Below are positions 21,030 through 32,599 of a DNA stretch of 64,000 bases, one piece after another. The position numbers and the translations under genes were made by a program. Within the stretch, counting starts at the first letter, position 1. Each line of letters begins with the position of its first letter. The notes below the pieces were generated by a model that worked only from the letters and a program-made list of their open reading frames with translations, made no database searches and had not been told where the DNA came from. Origin of the DNA: Branchipolynoe longqiensis (lineage: Eukaryota > Annelida > Polychaeta > Phyllodocida > Polynoidae); the NCBI GenBank assembly GCA_030323885.1, contig CM059187.1:131570424-131634423 (forward strand), read 5' to 3'.

Positions 21030-21375
21030 CAGACGGCATGGCCGAATGAGTTGAGTGTCCGTCTCCCGTTTTGGTAGATCGTGGTATGTGAACCCACGGG
21101 TTCGAATCCTGGTCGAGTCAAACCAATGACTTAAAAATTGATACTTGTCACTTCATATCCAGGTGCTCGGCATTATTAGCATAGGGCAAAAACTGGTTCG
21201 CTCGATGTAAGGATAATGTGACTGACTGGGATATCATGTTACGGTGATGGCACCCTGGTCACCCAATGGGGCAGCACTGTGAAGTTGCCATGAGTGTGCA
21301 CTGTCACAAGTCAGTACCCATCCGGATATGATGCTAGATGTTGCCTGGAGATAAAACTCCAACAACCAAGCAACC
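21030..21375 (+). mobile_element. SINE-A copy with a well-preserved tRNA-like head
   Basis: The head GGCATGGCCGAATGAGTTGA and GGGTTCGAATCCTGGTCGAG give clear A- and B-box regions, followed by the full body and the tail ATAAAACTCCAACAACCAAG. Confidence 0.9.
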
Positions 21376-21460
21376 ATGTTTGTTTGTTGTTGTTTTACGT
21401 CCTAGCAACATCTCAGGTCATATCAGGATGGGACCAAGCTACCAACCCTGTATCTGTATA
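21376..21460 (-). mobile_element. SINE-A 3' fragment, inverted
   Basis: TTTTACGTCCTAGCAACATC and GGTCATATCAGGATGGGACC are the inverted tail, placed tail-to-tail against the preceding SINE-A. Confidence 0.75.
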
Positions 21461-22394
21461 TAAAGCACACCCGGGTCCTGTACGCTCACTTGCTATCCGA
21501 ATCGCACTTTGTCCACAGCTCTCTCTATCTCCTGTCCGATGGCCATGCTCCTCATTGATATTGTCTGAAAAGAGTTCCAGGAGTGGGAGCCTGCCAGCAT
21601 TTCACTTTCTACTCTTACTGTGTCCGTGTCTTTGGCTTGCCGGCTGGTCACCATAGAGCAAATAGACACGGTCCTTTGGCTCAACTCTCCTCATTTCTCT
21701 TTCCTATGCTCTATCTACCCTTTGATTTTTCTGCAAGGCTTACTTCTTCCCCATATCAAGGGAGTTGTTTGCTTGGGTGCAGCCCTTTACCTTTACGTTT
21801 CTCTTGCTTTGTTCTCGTTGCTGGAACTGCTGGACCCATCTTTACCTGTCCCTTCCTCGGAAACCCTTGCTGCTGTATGCTGGATACAAGTGCTGTGCTA
21901 CTGCAGTACTGGACTGATTCTGGACCGCCCCAATGACTCATCGTTTCATCATTGTAAAGCCATCCCCCAGCTTCTACAACTGTCCCACCAGAAGATTATT
22001 CTTCAACCAAAGATTGAGCCAATTGATCAGTGCCTCTCATAATGCTGCAGTTCTGCAGCCAGTAACCGTCATAAGGTTACAAACACCCCAGAAGAAGAGA
22101 CTGTACGCTGGCTGTGTATATGGCGCAGGTGGTAGTCGGTCGGACAGTCACGTGATCGGGCCTGTCCCGAGGATGTGGCACAGAACAATTACAGCCGGTA
22201 GGACTCACTTCAAAAGGTAAAACAAAGAGCAGACGACAATGAGAGGGTGGGGAGCATGTGATGTGCACGCATCCACCGAATGTATTATCTCGAAGTGCCG
22301 TCGGCTATTGCTGTGCACTCCTAGATGAATAGCAGAGCCTTGACAAATGTGTACATATTGGGGCGTTTTCTACGCCCGTGTTGGCATTGGCCCA
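21461..22394. other. Unassigned pyrimidine-rich DNA and a small GC patch
   Basis: Two overlapping + strand frames (21583-21936 and 21620-22042) are Leu/Ser/Pro-rich and show no family signature or splice logic; I do not call them genes. 22075-22210 is GC-rich and contains CACGTG at about 22149. Confidence 0.4.
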
Positions 22395-22460
22395 ATTGAC
22401 GCATATATATATATATATATATATAGATATATATAGATATATATATATATATATATATCG
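22395..22460. repeat. TA microsatellite
   Basis: About 30 TA units with two TAGATA interruptions. Confidence 0.9.
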
Positions 22461-22574
22461 CAGCATTACAGCAATAAAGATAGGGAGGTAGTCAGTAGAA
22501 GCAATGCTAAGCTGGTGAATTTTGGTTAGATATACACCAATCTCCTCTATATGTACTCACATATGTACTTCTTT

Positions 22575-22910
22575 TCACCGGATGCGGTGGCGAATTAGTG
22601 GAGCGCAGGCTTCCCGTGCAGAAGGTTGTCAGTTCGAAAGCCAATTTAGTCAAACCAAGACTTACTAAATTGATACTTGACACTTCTTAGCCTGGCACTT
22701 GACATTATTAGGATAGGACAATGACTGGATGGTTCAGTGTCAGGGTAATTTGACTGAGTGTGATATTAGGTCATGATGATGCTGGTCTGGTCTCCCAGTG
22801 AGCGCCGCACTATATATTCACCATAAGTGTGGACTGTCACAAATCGGTACCCGCCCTGGTATGACCTTAGATGTTGCCATGATGTAAAACTCCAACAACC
22901 AACCAACATC
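22575..22910 (+). mobile_element. SINE-A copy, full length
   Basis: The head GATGCGGTGGCGAATTAGTG, the body and the tail GATGTTGCCATGATGTAAAA with CCAACCAAC are all visible. Confidence 0.87.
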
Positions 22911-23024
22911 ATATACATACACATATCTATGTATATATATATATATATACATATGTACATATATATGTACATATATATACATATATACATATGCACATAG
23001 ATATAAAGATATATATATATATAA
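22911..23024. repeat. ATACATATG-type microsatellite
   Basis: Alternating purine-pyrimidine TA/CATA repeat at the tail of the SINE. Confidence 0.85.
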
Positions 23025-23039
23025 GTTTAGTTGCTCGCT

Positions 23040-23450
23040 ACTGGCTATGCTGTCATAGCTGGGACTGCTGTCTGGATTGCTAGCCTTGACGGAGAGCAGT
23101 ATACCAAAGGCATTGCCAGCCCACCCTGCTATACATTTGCCAGATGGGCGTTATCACTGACACCTCCCCCGTGTAATACCGGCGGCGATGCCACCCTCAC
23201 CCCCGTTATAAGTGCATCACGGCTGGTCCACATTGGCCCTGAGCGGCTCAGTCTCCACCCGACAAGCCCGTGGGGAGTTACCGGGCGCCCGTCTTACATG
23301 CCCGGCGGCCGGTGTCGGGCTGCCTTGGCGCCGCCGAGGTTACAACATGGGGGCTGGATGACAATGGAGAATGGAGAATGTATCGCGAGAGGATCATGCA
23401 ATAATGACGGAGGCAGTTATCATTCTGACAGCCAGTACTTAGACTAGTAT
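23040..23450. promoter_or_regulatory. GC-rich unique patch
   Basis: CpG-rich unique DNA holding a 138-codon frame (23031-23447). That frame lacks a recognisable domain, and I see no matching acceptor/donor pair in phase 1. Either an enhancer-like patch or an unrecognised exon of another transcript. Confidence 0.3.
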
Positions 23451-24179
23451 TGAAAGCTACACAGAGCAGATATGGGAGGGGAATGGGGTTGGAGTAACAC
23501 TCAGTATAGCAGCAAAATATGTTAAGAATTGTTTAACTGAGATTGATCTCAATTTAAATTGCTATTTTGTTTGTGTGTTTTTATTCCTGGGTGCTTTTAA
23601 TTTGCAATCTTTTAATTTTGTTAAGGGTCGGATTGAAGAAGGTGTTGCTTAATTAATTAGGATTCGCATTGTAGATTATAGAGCACATATATGCAAATAT
23701 GTATATAGATGCATAGATGTATATATATGTACATATATGTACATATATGTACATATATGTATATATATATATAAATATATATTCCCATATGTCTGCTGAT
23801 TATCTTTACTTCCCCGATCGTTTCTAGTTGGTTCCTTTCCCTGACTGCCGTGGCATGACCTCCTATGTTGGTAGAGTGTAAAACCTGAACCAGTAAGCAC
23901 AGACGGGTCCCTGCAAACAGATATTTGCATAAGCCCATTCATGAGGCTGAGATATTATTTTACAGGGGCGGGTGGAATCCATTCCCGTACTCTCAGATGA
24001 ATCTATACAAACTAAGTAGGAATTTAACATAATGTTTGTTTCGCAAAATAACATATGTACATAATTAATTTAGCACTCATCGGTATCGGTTCCTTCAAGT
24101 AAAACAAAACATATAAATAAAATGCCTCTAGTATGTCACCAGCCAGTGAGCTATGTAGCGTGCTGTCTCATAGCTACAA
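23451..24179. other. AT-rich intron DNA with a microsatellite
   Basis: TATGTACATA-type repeat at 23690-23780. The rest is unassigned. Confidence 0.5.
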
Positions 24180-24860
24180 TTTATAGTCGCGTGATTGTCG
24201 AATTGTTTTCCAAACAGGAAACATCCAATCCTCAAGTAGGGCGGCTCCTTCGGGTACTGGGAGGGGGTGGGTAGGCGGGTGGTGGTGGTGGGGGGGGGTG
24301 GTGAGTTTGACGGGCCGCGGTGGCCCATGGGCGGCCAAGGGAGGCCCGGGCCAGGCCTGCTGTTTCTCCGTACAATAATTGGCCTTGATCACTCCCCGGC
24401 GCCGCACCAGTCGCCGCCGCAGCCTATGAGGAAAGTAACTCCATTGTCAGAATTGCAAATGGCGACACGCGATTTGTGATGCAATCAGTACACCGTCATT
24501 AGATCGGTAATTCATTGCTTATTGCATCACATGTGTGTTTGTCCCTCACTCGACGCCATGTCGGGTATTGTGTTGAGTGTGTGTGGTGGGGTGGAGTGGG
24601 AAGGGTGGAGTGGAGGGATGGCAGCCCGGGGTTGCGGAGCTGTGTAATTATGTACAAACGGCGAGACACGGCGGGGCCGACATTTCTTGCACGCCGTTGA
24701 CACGTCGCGGATTACCGGTGATGGCCGCTGACGCAGCCCGTCATTTGGCCCCGGTGTTCCGGGCTTGCATTAGGGGGGGGGGGAGGGTGCGACGGGCGGA
24801 TTATCCGGCAGTCGGGAGAGTGGATTCGGCATGAATCATGATAGGCCCACGTGGTCGTAA
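24180..24860. promoter_or_regulatory. GC-rich unique patches around G-rich runs
   Basis: 24290-24480 and 24690-24840 are CpG-rich and unique, with G-runs at 24265-24300, 24570-24610 and 24770-24785. No supported exon. Confidence 0.3.
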
Positions 24861-24879
24861 ACCGTACCCGCTATCAGCG

Positions 24880-25520
24880 CTGATCCCCACTCCCCACCTC
24901 CCTCACCACATACACACTCCCTGTCTAACCGACACCGATTTTTGGCCCACATCTGACAAGCCCACACCATCTGCATCTACACCTACGAGCACCCACAACC
25001 CACTGCGACTGCTCTGTCACCCTATACGATCATACTTACATACCCTTAACGACAGTCGCACCCACACCCATACCCCTCCACACACCCACTCACACGCCCA
25101 CACCTACACCCATTCCCACACCAACACACTCATAGCCACACCTACTCCCACACCCGTACAATCATACTCTCAGTCACACCCACACCCTCACCCACACCCA
25201 TACCCACACCCACACCATCTCCCACACCAACACACTCATAGCCCCACCTACTCCCACGCCCACACGATAATGCTCCACACCCCTTAACCCTTCACCGAGG
25301 GCACAGCCACACCCTTGCACACTCACAAATATCCTCATATCCATGGTTACTCCCACGCCCACACATTCGTAACCCCACAGCGCTCTTCTCCCCACACACG
25401 CCCATAGCGACACTTACACCCATAATCCCAGGGGGAAAAAACACTTGCCATTCCTCCCAAACACACATTCACCCACACACCCGCACGCACATATACCTTT
25501 ACGCACATCCTACACCCACG
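24880..25520. repeat. CCCACAC-type low-complexity tract
   Basis: Degenerate CACACCCACACC units. The long His/Thr/Pro frames are composition effects. Confidence 0.85.
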
Positions 25521-25799
25521 ACCAGGACCACCCTTCTCTCCGCCCGCCCCAGGCAGCTCCACACACACATACACGAGACCCCATATTGCAGTTAGTGTCA
25601 CCAGCACTCTAAATTCCAACAACCAGGGGATACTGTATCCCACCCGAGCTCCGCCACCCCCGCCATCTCCACTTCTACCACCATCACCACCGCCGAAACC
25701 ACCTTGCGCATATGCGCTGCTGCGTCAGTGCGCATGCATCGGGCCCCCATCACAGCGCGGCGCCGTGCTTGATATTAACACTTGCGGGCCGTCATAAGT

Positions 25800-26200
25800 G
25801 CTTGGCGCGTGCGGGTCTCCAGCGCCCCTCGCACCGCTCCCCGCTCCATACACCCCGCTCCCCGCGCTCCGCTCCCCGCGCTCCGGTCCCCGCTCCCTAC
25901 ACCCCGCTCCCCGCACTCCGCTCCCCGCGCTCCGCACCCCGCTCCCCGCTCCCCACGCCCAGCACCCCTCGCCCCACGTCGCGCACCCCGCATCCCGCGC
26001 GCTCCACGCGCCCCGCGCGGCCCGCGCCCCACTCCCCACTCCCCACTCCCCGCGCCATGCTTCGGCGCCCCGCTTCCGGCGCCCAATTCACCGCTCCCCG
26101 TGCCCCGCTCCCCGTGCCCCACATCCCGCGCCCCGCGCCCCTCTCCCGGCTCCCCGATCCCCACTCCCCGCGCCGCGGCCCTCTCCTTGTGGGCGAGTCG
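25800..26200. repeat. CGCTCCCCGC minisatellite
   Basis: Units close to CGCTCCCCGCGCTC with variable length fill about 400 bp. Several long Ala/Pro/Arg frames on both strands arise from it. Flanking DNA at 25690-25800 and 26200-26340 is GC-rich and unique (AGTGCGCATGCATC near 25727). Confidence 0.85.
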
Positions 26201-26539
26201 CGATAAGACCTCTCTAATTCGACACTCAGCCTTTGTCATTACGCCCCACACACGCCGGCTGCTAATAGGGCCGGTCCGACGCCATTTTACACCACTACAC
26301 TTGCAGCCGCTAACACTTCCAGCACCCCCCTCTGTGTGGCACAATTAGGGGCAACTGCTGGGAGGTTCGTGCAGTCATGCTTGACAGGCCCATATACTGG
26401 ATGTATTTAGAGCATTTCTTTTTTGTTCCTGCTTAGATATTGGTGTGCCTGCTCAATTGCTTTCATGGCTTCGAACAAGTTTGGTACATGTACAATAAAT
26501 CTATCTATAAATCCTGTAGTTCGAGTAAGGTTCCCGCGC

Positions 26540-26742
26540 ATGTTAGGTGAACAGCCGGTGGTGGCGCCACTGGTCGTGCCGGTGAGGTACAGGAACGTGG
26601 ACATTGTAACAACGGTACCGAATGATATAATAATTATACAGAAGAATGTAGCAATAATAATGAAGTAGTTCCCTTCCGCGCTTTTATACTCGCATAATAC
26701 GTTATACATCAGATATATATAGGTACATATAGATGTAGACAT
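26540..26742 (-). repeat. Diverged dispersed repeat, copy 3, inverted
   Basis: Read on the minus strand it has TATGCGAGTATAAAAG, GGAAGGGAACTAC, GGTACCGTTGTTAC, ACCAGTGGCGCCACCACCGG. It parallels copies at 2707 and 3428, but weakly. A 111-codon minus frame (26407-26742) covers it; no domain is recognised. Confidence 0.35.
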
Positions 26743-26919
26743 GCAGGCAAAAGAGTGAGAAACACAGCAGTCAGGAGGGGGTGGAAGATGGATTTGTTTG
26801 TCATTCCGCGCTTAATCACATGGAATTTGACAAAGTGTAACTGATGTTTAAACTAAGCGTCTTTTAACAAATAGTACATTATAACAACTTATATCTCCTT
26901 GGGCCATACACAGTACTGT

Positions 26920-27230
26920 CATGTGGTCGTAAACCTGGCCGAGTCAACCAAAATAATTGACAAATAAATTGATAATTGTCACTACTTAGCCTAACCCCCA
27001 GCATTAATAGGATAGTGCAAGGAATAGTTAGCTCAGTATCAGGATAAGGTGGTTGAGTGGGATATTGGGTCATGGTGCCAGTAGCCAGATTCCCAGTGGG
27101 GTGGCACTATAAAGTCGCCATCAGGGCCGATTATCTACCTATATCCCCACCACCAAGAGTGCACACTGTCAAAAGTATGTACTAGAACTTAGATGTTGCT
27201 AGGGTGCAAAATTCTAACAAAAGAAACCAT
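26920..27230 (+). mobile_element. SINE-A copy with damaged head
   Basis: The body GGTTGAGTGGGATATTGGGT and GTGGGGTGGCACTATAAAGT and a tail GATGTTGCTAGGGTGCAAAA are clear. A short extra segment lies near 27120-27160. Confidence 0.75.
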
Positions 27231-27869
27231 CCAGGGACATGCTCCGGCGAATCTGTAGGGCTGAACAGATTTATTTGAATTCATCCTAGTCTCTGAAAAG
27301 CAGAATTAACGAGCATTGCTAAAGCTCTTTCTTGCAGCATTGTTCTCTTAACCAGTGACCATGACCAATCAGATTGCGGGTTATGAAATTAACACGGGTG
27401 ACTCCCCTGGTTAAATCTTGTTACCGGAGTTTAATCCACTTGACCTAATTCGCATTGAGAGGAATGTTATAAAAATCGGCCACGCTGAGTAATCTGCGGC
27501 GCGTTGCAATAAGCATGAGCCTGGAGTTGCCTACAGTGATCATGCAGGTTCATCTTTATCCAAACTTGATAGAATAGTGAGCGAAAACTGGAGAAACAGT
27601 CAGGCCACAATGCGTCTGAAGAAACAACATAATACCATCAGACCACTTGATTTAATAATTATATGGAATGGGCTAGATATATCACACCCCGAGGAGGTTG
27701 GCAATAAGTTAGGCCAATTTACTGTTCCTTTGTGTGAATTAAAATAAATGGTTTGTGGTTCGAATGGAAATTTCGCCGGAGACAAATTAAAAAGACTGCA
27801 GACGAATTTAGAAGAATAGTAACTAGTTTTTTCAATACCTTTTTTTTCTTCAAATTATAGGAGGTTATT
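27231..27869. other. Unassigned intron DNA
   Basis: No gene or repeat recognised. Confidence 0.5.
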
Positions 27870-28170
27870 TTTAAGAGTACCTATGGGTGGGTGTGACGAA
27901 GAGTGAGTAGGTGTTTGAAAATGTTACAAAGATTGCAGGTGCATGGGGAAGTATGATGAACTTGGAGAGGTGTGGTGAGGTGTGGGGAGGTGTGATGAGA
28001 TCTGATGAGGTGTGGGGAGGTGTGACGATGTTGGAGAGGGTTGAGATGTGGGAAGGTATGTGGAGATGTGAGGACATGTGGGAAAGTGGGAGGATGTGTA
28101 GGACGGTGTGAGAAAGTATGGGGAGGTGTGATGGGGAGGTGTTAAGAGTTGTGGGGACGTGTGGGAGAGG
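27870..28170. repeat. Degenerate GGTGTGGGGAGGTGTGATGA repeat
   Basis: G-rich units of about 9-20 bp in irregular tandem, clearest at 27965-28060. Confidence 0.7.
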
Positions 28171-28339
28171 AGTTTAGCGGAAATGAACCGAGGTGTGAAC
28201 AGATTGGGAGGAAGTAGTGCGCCGAAGTAAGTAGTTGGGAAATGTTTGCAAGGGTGAAGATTTGGCTTGCAGTGTAGTGCCGTTTTGATGGGCAGGTAGT
28301 GAAATGTGTGTCACATGAGGATTGAGGTAGATACTTCCA

Positions 28340-28670
28340 CCAAGTTCCCCCTCCTGCCTACGTGCCTGTACGTGAGTTAGTAAGGGTTGGCCCGAATCAC
28401 CAGTCGGCGGTGCGGGTATTATCGCCTAACACCGTCTTTACCCGGCCCTCTCGCGGCCTAATGCGGGCCAGGCTCCAGGAGGCGCCGGTACCACCATTTC
28501 CGCAGGAGAGGAGAGAGGGGCGGCGGCGGGAGGGGAGAGGGGAGGAGGGTGGCTGGTGGGGAGGCACTGGTGTGCCCTAGAATTACCTCGGCTGCCCGTA
28601 ATCCATGTTAGACAGGATTAGCTGATGTGGCCACACCCTCTCCCTCCAGGCCCCGAGCCTACTTGGTTAA
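28340..28670. promoter_or_regulatory. GC-rich unique patch
   Basis: Unique CpG-containing DNA (28380-28500) followed by a purine-rich GGGAGGGGAGAGG run. No exon logic found. Confidence 0.25.
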
Positions 28671-28679
28671 ACCGGCATG

Positions 28680-29160
28680 TCGCACCACCCGCTCCCCCTT
28701 CCACCCGCCCTTCCCCCGCCTCTCCCCTTCCCTGCACCCGCGCTCCTCCCCCCTGCCCCCCGCCCCTCCTGCCCCCCGCCCCTACCCCTGCCGCCCCGCT
28801 GCCTCTGCCCCGTCCTCTTCCCCTCCTCGCCCCTCCCCCGCCCCTCCCACTCCACCCCATCCCCCGTCTCCCCACCCACCGCTCCTATCCAGCCGTCCAC
28901 CACTTATATTTGCTCACTAAGCTAATCCTGCATTGTCCACCATAGTTCGGCTGGCCGCCGCTGGGGGCGCACCCGTGCCGCGTCACCATTAGTACCCTTT
29001 ATCAGCAGCCACAGACTCCGGCCCTGCGTGTCCAGGACCGTGCTGGCCAGCCATAGCCCTATTACCACCATCCCACACACCCCCACCTCCCGCCCCCACT
29101 TCCTCCCTCCACCACCCCACCCCACCCCCACAATCCCCTCTATCACATCCTCCCTAAACA
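28680..29160. repeat. C-rich tract with a GC-rich unique insert
   Basis: 28680-28890 and 29050-29150 are CCCCTCCC low complexity. 28925-29060 is unique and GC-rich. Confidence 0.75.
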
Positions 29161-29621
29161 CTAACACTTCAGTTCCCACTTAACACCACGCAACACTGCA
29201 CTCACACCCCTAGGCCAACCCACCAGCAACTCTCTCTCTCTATATATATGTATGTATATATATATGTGTATATATATATGAGGCTTAGCTTCAACCAGAC
29301 CGATTATCCGACCCCAAATGTCAGCGGGAAACTGAGTACTGAGCAAAACGTCTAGACCAGAGCCGGATGGATCGTTGACTAGATATTCCCAACTCACACG
29401 CACATTTAATCTGTTAGGACGATCGGCTTGGAGTGCGCAGGCAATGCTGGCTACTTTTCAGAATTCACTTCTATACTGCTCTGTATATTCGCTGAGAGAC
29501 CTGAGGGTCATAATTGTGTTAGCTATACCAACTTAGTCAAACAAATTGGGAAACCTAAGATTCTAACTTCACATCTTTACACTGCACAGCTGTGATACTT
29601 TCCTGACATTGCTAGAATGGA
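29161..29621. other. Unassigned intron DNA with a TA repeat
   Basis: TATATG microsatellite at 29232-29282; no gene. Confidence 0.5.
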
Positions 29622-29931
29622 GGATTTTTTCTTGAAGATTTATGCTGCCTATTATGCATAAGCCTGAATAGACTTGTTTTCAACATTAGACAGTTTGTCG
29701 ATAGAAAGCCCGAGCCTACACTTTTACCGACCCAATGGATTTTTAACCTTGCACACCACATAGACATGGTATGAGAGCAACTGGCCTTTGATGACGCTGT
29801 AAGTTATCCACAGCGGTGGAAATCACAAATTGGCAGAGGTGGGGGCATGGGGAATCGAACCACCGACCTTCAGATTAGGAGTCTGACCTAGAAAAAAGTC
29901 AGACACTCTAACCACTCCGCCACAGAGAACA
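29622..29931 (-). mobile_element. SINE-B copy, inverted, full length
   Basis: Head on the minus strand GTTCTCTGTGGCGGAGTGGT. Body includes CCACCGCTGTGGATAACTTA and the tail near AATAGGCAGCATAAATCTTC. Confidence 0.88.
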
Positions 29932-29978
29932 GTAACATTAGGGAGAATACCATAATGAGTGGGGTTATAGACAGCAAA

Positions 29979-30089
29979 TGACCTAGAGGTCAACCTCAAA
30001 CTAGATGGTTTGAGAATGTATGGCAGATTACTGATATAAGGAGAATGGCCATACTAATCCAACAGGCAAGGGATCATGAACACTGGTGA
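29979..30089 (+). pseudogene. LINE C-terminal coding scrap
   Basis: In one frame it reads RGQPQTRWFENVWQITDIRR then MAILIQQARDHEHW and a TGA at 30087. The RGxPxxRWxxN pattern followed by A-x-D-x-x-x-W is typical of the extreme C-terminus of non-LTR reverse-transcriptase proteins. Only about 35 codons remain, so the clade cannot be named. Confidence 0.55.
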
Positions 30090-30339
30090 TGAACATTCAC
30101 GGCTATTCCTGATATGATAAACATGTCCTGACCGACCGATAATATGATATTAGATTTAATTCCGGATTCCACTAACTCCACTGGTAAAGGTGTTATTGAA
30201 TTTTACACATGAACATCAACCAGCATGTTAGTTAATGCTTGGTTCAGTCACCCACCAGGGGTGTCGGCAATTGAAAGGCCCCGTTTTGAGTAAAATGCCT
30301 TGTTCTCAATTATCTCTTGTGACTATTGACAACCAGTGC

Positions 30340-30595
30340 CAATTCAAAACTGGCACTTGTTGCTAACTGGTCTGGCACTTGCTATTGCTAGGACAGATCA
30401 GGTACGGACCTACTACTCGGGTAATATTAATATGACCTGACTGGAATATTATGATATGGTACCGGTAGGGCATTATACCACTCGGGAAGCACTATAAAGC
30501 TACCATCAGTAGAGCATTGCCAAAAGTGGCAACTCAGAGCCCCTTTTGATTTTAGACCTCAGATGGTGCACGGACATAAAACACCAACTATATGT
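30340..30595 (+). mobile_element. SINE-A copy, highly diverged
   Basis: Keeps the order TTGCTAGGACAG, AATATGACCTGACTGGAATA, GGAAGCACTATAAAGC and GACCTCAGATGGTGCACGGA with ATAAAACACCAAC. Confidence 0.6.
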
Positions 30596-30639
30596 TATTA
30601 TACAGGTGGAGTCTGCTGATGAGTTCGTGGCGCACTATC

Positions 30640-30893
30640 GATCCTACTATTAGGATAAGGGAAGGATTGGTTCGCTCAGTATCAGGATAGTGTGACTCAG
30701 TGGGACGGCAAATGGAGTGGGACGGCAAATGGTGTACATGACAACCTCAAACTGAATGGTCCTGGTGCTGCTGGCCTGGTCTCACAGTGGGGCAGCTCTA
30801 TAAAGGCACTATGAGTGCGCAGTCACAAGTCGGTATCCGTCCTGATATGATTTTAGATGTTGCCAGGATGTAAAACTCCAACAACCAACCAAC
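30640..30893 (+). mobile_element. SINE-A copy, 5' truncated, internally expanded
   Basis: Body and tail are good (GATGTTGCCAGGATGTAAAA, CCAACCAACC). A GTGGGACGGCAAATGG stretch is duplicated near 30700-30733. Confidence 0.8.
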
Positions 30894-31229
30894 CAAATAG
30901 CATGTCCGTTGTGCGTGTACTTACAATCTCACTGAACAGTTGAATGTACTACAATAACAACCATTATGACACAGACTGACTCGGTAGGATTTGAGCGGAC
31001 TAAGTTGGATTCAGTAGACCCAGTTAGAGGCTCAGCCCTCACTCCACCCGACCCTCACACCTCATCCCCCTCCTTCTAACCCCTTTCCAACCCCATCCAA
31101 CTCTCAACATCCCTTCCCCGATGAGCTAACATCGATCGCCGATTTAGAGTGCTGCAAACAGAAGAGAGAGAGACAAAAAGGGAAGAGTAAAAAATAACAC
31201 AGAAAAAAACCCACACCCACGTATAACTA
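30894..31229. other. Unassigned intron DNA
   Basis: Includes a C-rich segment at 31035-31110. No gene seen. Confidence 0.45.
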
Positions 31230-31450
31230 TAGAACCCCACCCGGGCTGCACGCGACTAATCGGCCGGGTTTGATGCCAGCCGCCGGCGTGCACCCGGCGG
31301 GCCGATTATCTATCTATACCTCCCTCACCCTAATCGCAGCGGCGTTAGTACCGCCGGCCGCCGCCGCCGGGATCCGGCGCCCCCTGCCGCTTCCTTTCCC
31401 AGATAAAGCCAACCGCTAGGTGGCGTAAGAAGCAGATCGCATGCGCAGAT
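31230..31450. promoter_or_regulatory. Compact GC-rich patch with GATA-like and NRF1-like motifs
   Basis: AATCGGCCGGGT at about 31257 faces a rough inverted partner, CACCCGGCGGGCCGATT, ending near 31304. TTATCTATCTAT (GATA-like, inverted), AGATAAAG near 31401 and GCATGCGCAG near 31440 follow. No exon signature. The regulatory label is an inference from composition and motif clustering. Confidence 0.35.
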
Positions 31451-31621
31451 CTTAACCCCCCCCCCCTCGCTCCACATCCACACATTTTGTGTTAGTTGTT
31501 CCCACCTAGTCATATTTCACTACATCTGATCGGTTTTCATTTGTTGAGGGTTTTTTCCTTGTTTTTGTTCTTGTTGTGTGTTTGTCTTCAACACAGTGTC
31601 ATCAGCAATAATGCAAGAATG

Positions 31622-31928
31622 TGGTGTTCTCTGTGGCTGAGTGGTTAGAGTGTCTGACTTTTTTCTAGGTCGGACTCCTAATCTGAAGGTCAGTGGTTCA
31701 ATTCCCCATGCCCCCACCTCTGCCAATTTGGATTTCCACTGCTGTGTATAACTTACAGCGACATCAAAGGCCAGTTGCTCTCATACAATGTCTATGTGGT
31801 GTGGGAGGTTAAAAATCCCTTGGGTCGGTAAAAGTGGAGACTCAGGCTTTCTAACGACAAACTGTCTAATGGTGAAGACAAGTCTATTTAGACTTATCCA
31901 TGATAGGCAGTATAAATCTTCAAGAAGA
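31622..31928 (+). mobile_element. SINE-B copy, full length
   Basis: The head GTTCTCTGTGGCTGAGTGGT and GGTTCAATTCCCCATGCCCC keep A- and B-box-like regions. The body ends near GGCAGTATAAATCTTCAAGA. Confidence 0.88.
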
Positions 31929-32420
31929 ATTGCTCTGAATAGTGCTCCCAAATTCCTACTCTTGGAGACACCATGGCAACGGAGTGCAACTGACTTTGTC
32001 ACTTCCTGGTCCCCAATCCTCCCCCATCATACTCAAACAGGGCCCCCACAGGACGGTACTGGGTACAATGGAAGCAATTCTGTGCATAATTAAAAGACCC
32101 CCCTCCATTTTTCTTGCTTAGTTAATAACATTTTCAATAAAGATTATAAGCGATGATTATATGTGCATCAGAACGCCTAAAGTAAAATAGTATTTACCTG
32201 TCTTCAATGGACAACTGTCTATCCAGAACCATGTTATTCCGTACATGCAGGTGTCCATGCAGAAGGGAGAGCAAAATGAGCAAATCTTAGCTGGTGTAGT
32301 TAGAACTATTGTTAATACATGGTAGGTGTCCATCTTTCACAGGGGTAACTGAAGACATGAATTGGGTTTCTATGCTAGGCTTTACAATGTGGACAATGCA
32401 ATAATGTCCTTCCAGAAAAT
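31929..32420 (+). repeat. Rep-E copy 1 (unclassified interspersed repeat)
   Basis: GAGACACCATGGCAACGGAG, GACTTTGTCACTTCCTGGTC, ACTGGGTACAATGG and CCTGTCTTCAATGGACAACT have diverged counterparts in the same order at 35240-35960. No coding. Confidence 0.5.
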
Positions 32421-32599
32421 ACTTATTTAAAGGTGCAATGGAAAACTCCCGAATACGCCCAATCAAGACGCAGCCGCCCTGACCTGAGATGGTTAACTGA
32501 GAAGGAACACATCCGCGGTTGAGTTATTGCACAGTTTTGCTACCCTGAACTAACCTGATCAATGCTCATATTCCAGTGACATTGAGATCAAGGACCCTG

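Noticed and set aside
21035..21120. tRNA gene (Leu/Ser-like head)
   Set aside because: It is the head of a SINE-A copy; the downstream body and tail match more than a dozen other copies.
21583..22042. 117- and 140-codon overlapping + frames
   Set aside because: Hydrophobic/Ser-rich in two frames at once, with no start context, splice sites in phase, or family resemblance.
23031..23447. 138-codon frame in a GC-rich patch as a missing exon
   Set aside because: No recognisable domain and no AG/GT pair giving a phase-1 exon; kept only as a GC patch.
25712..26348. Long Ala/Pro/Arg frames on both strands
   Set aside because: They come from a CGCTCCCCGC minisatellite; no domain, and overlapping open frames on both strands.
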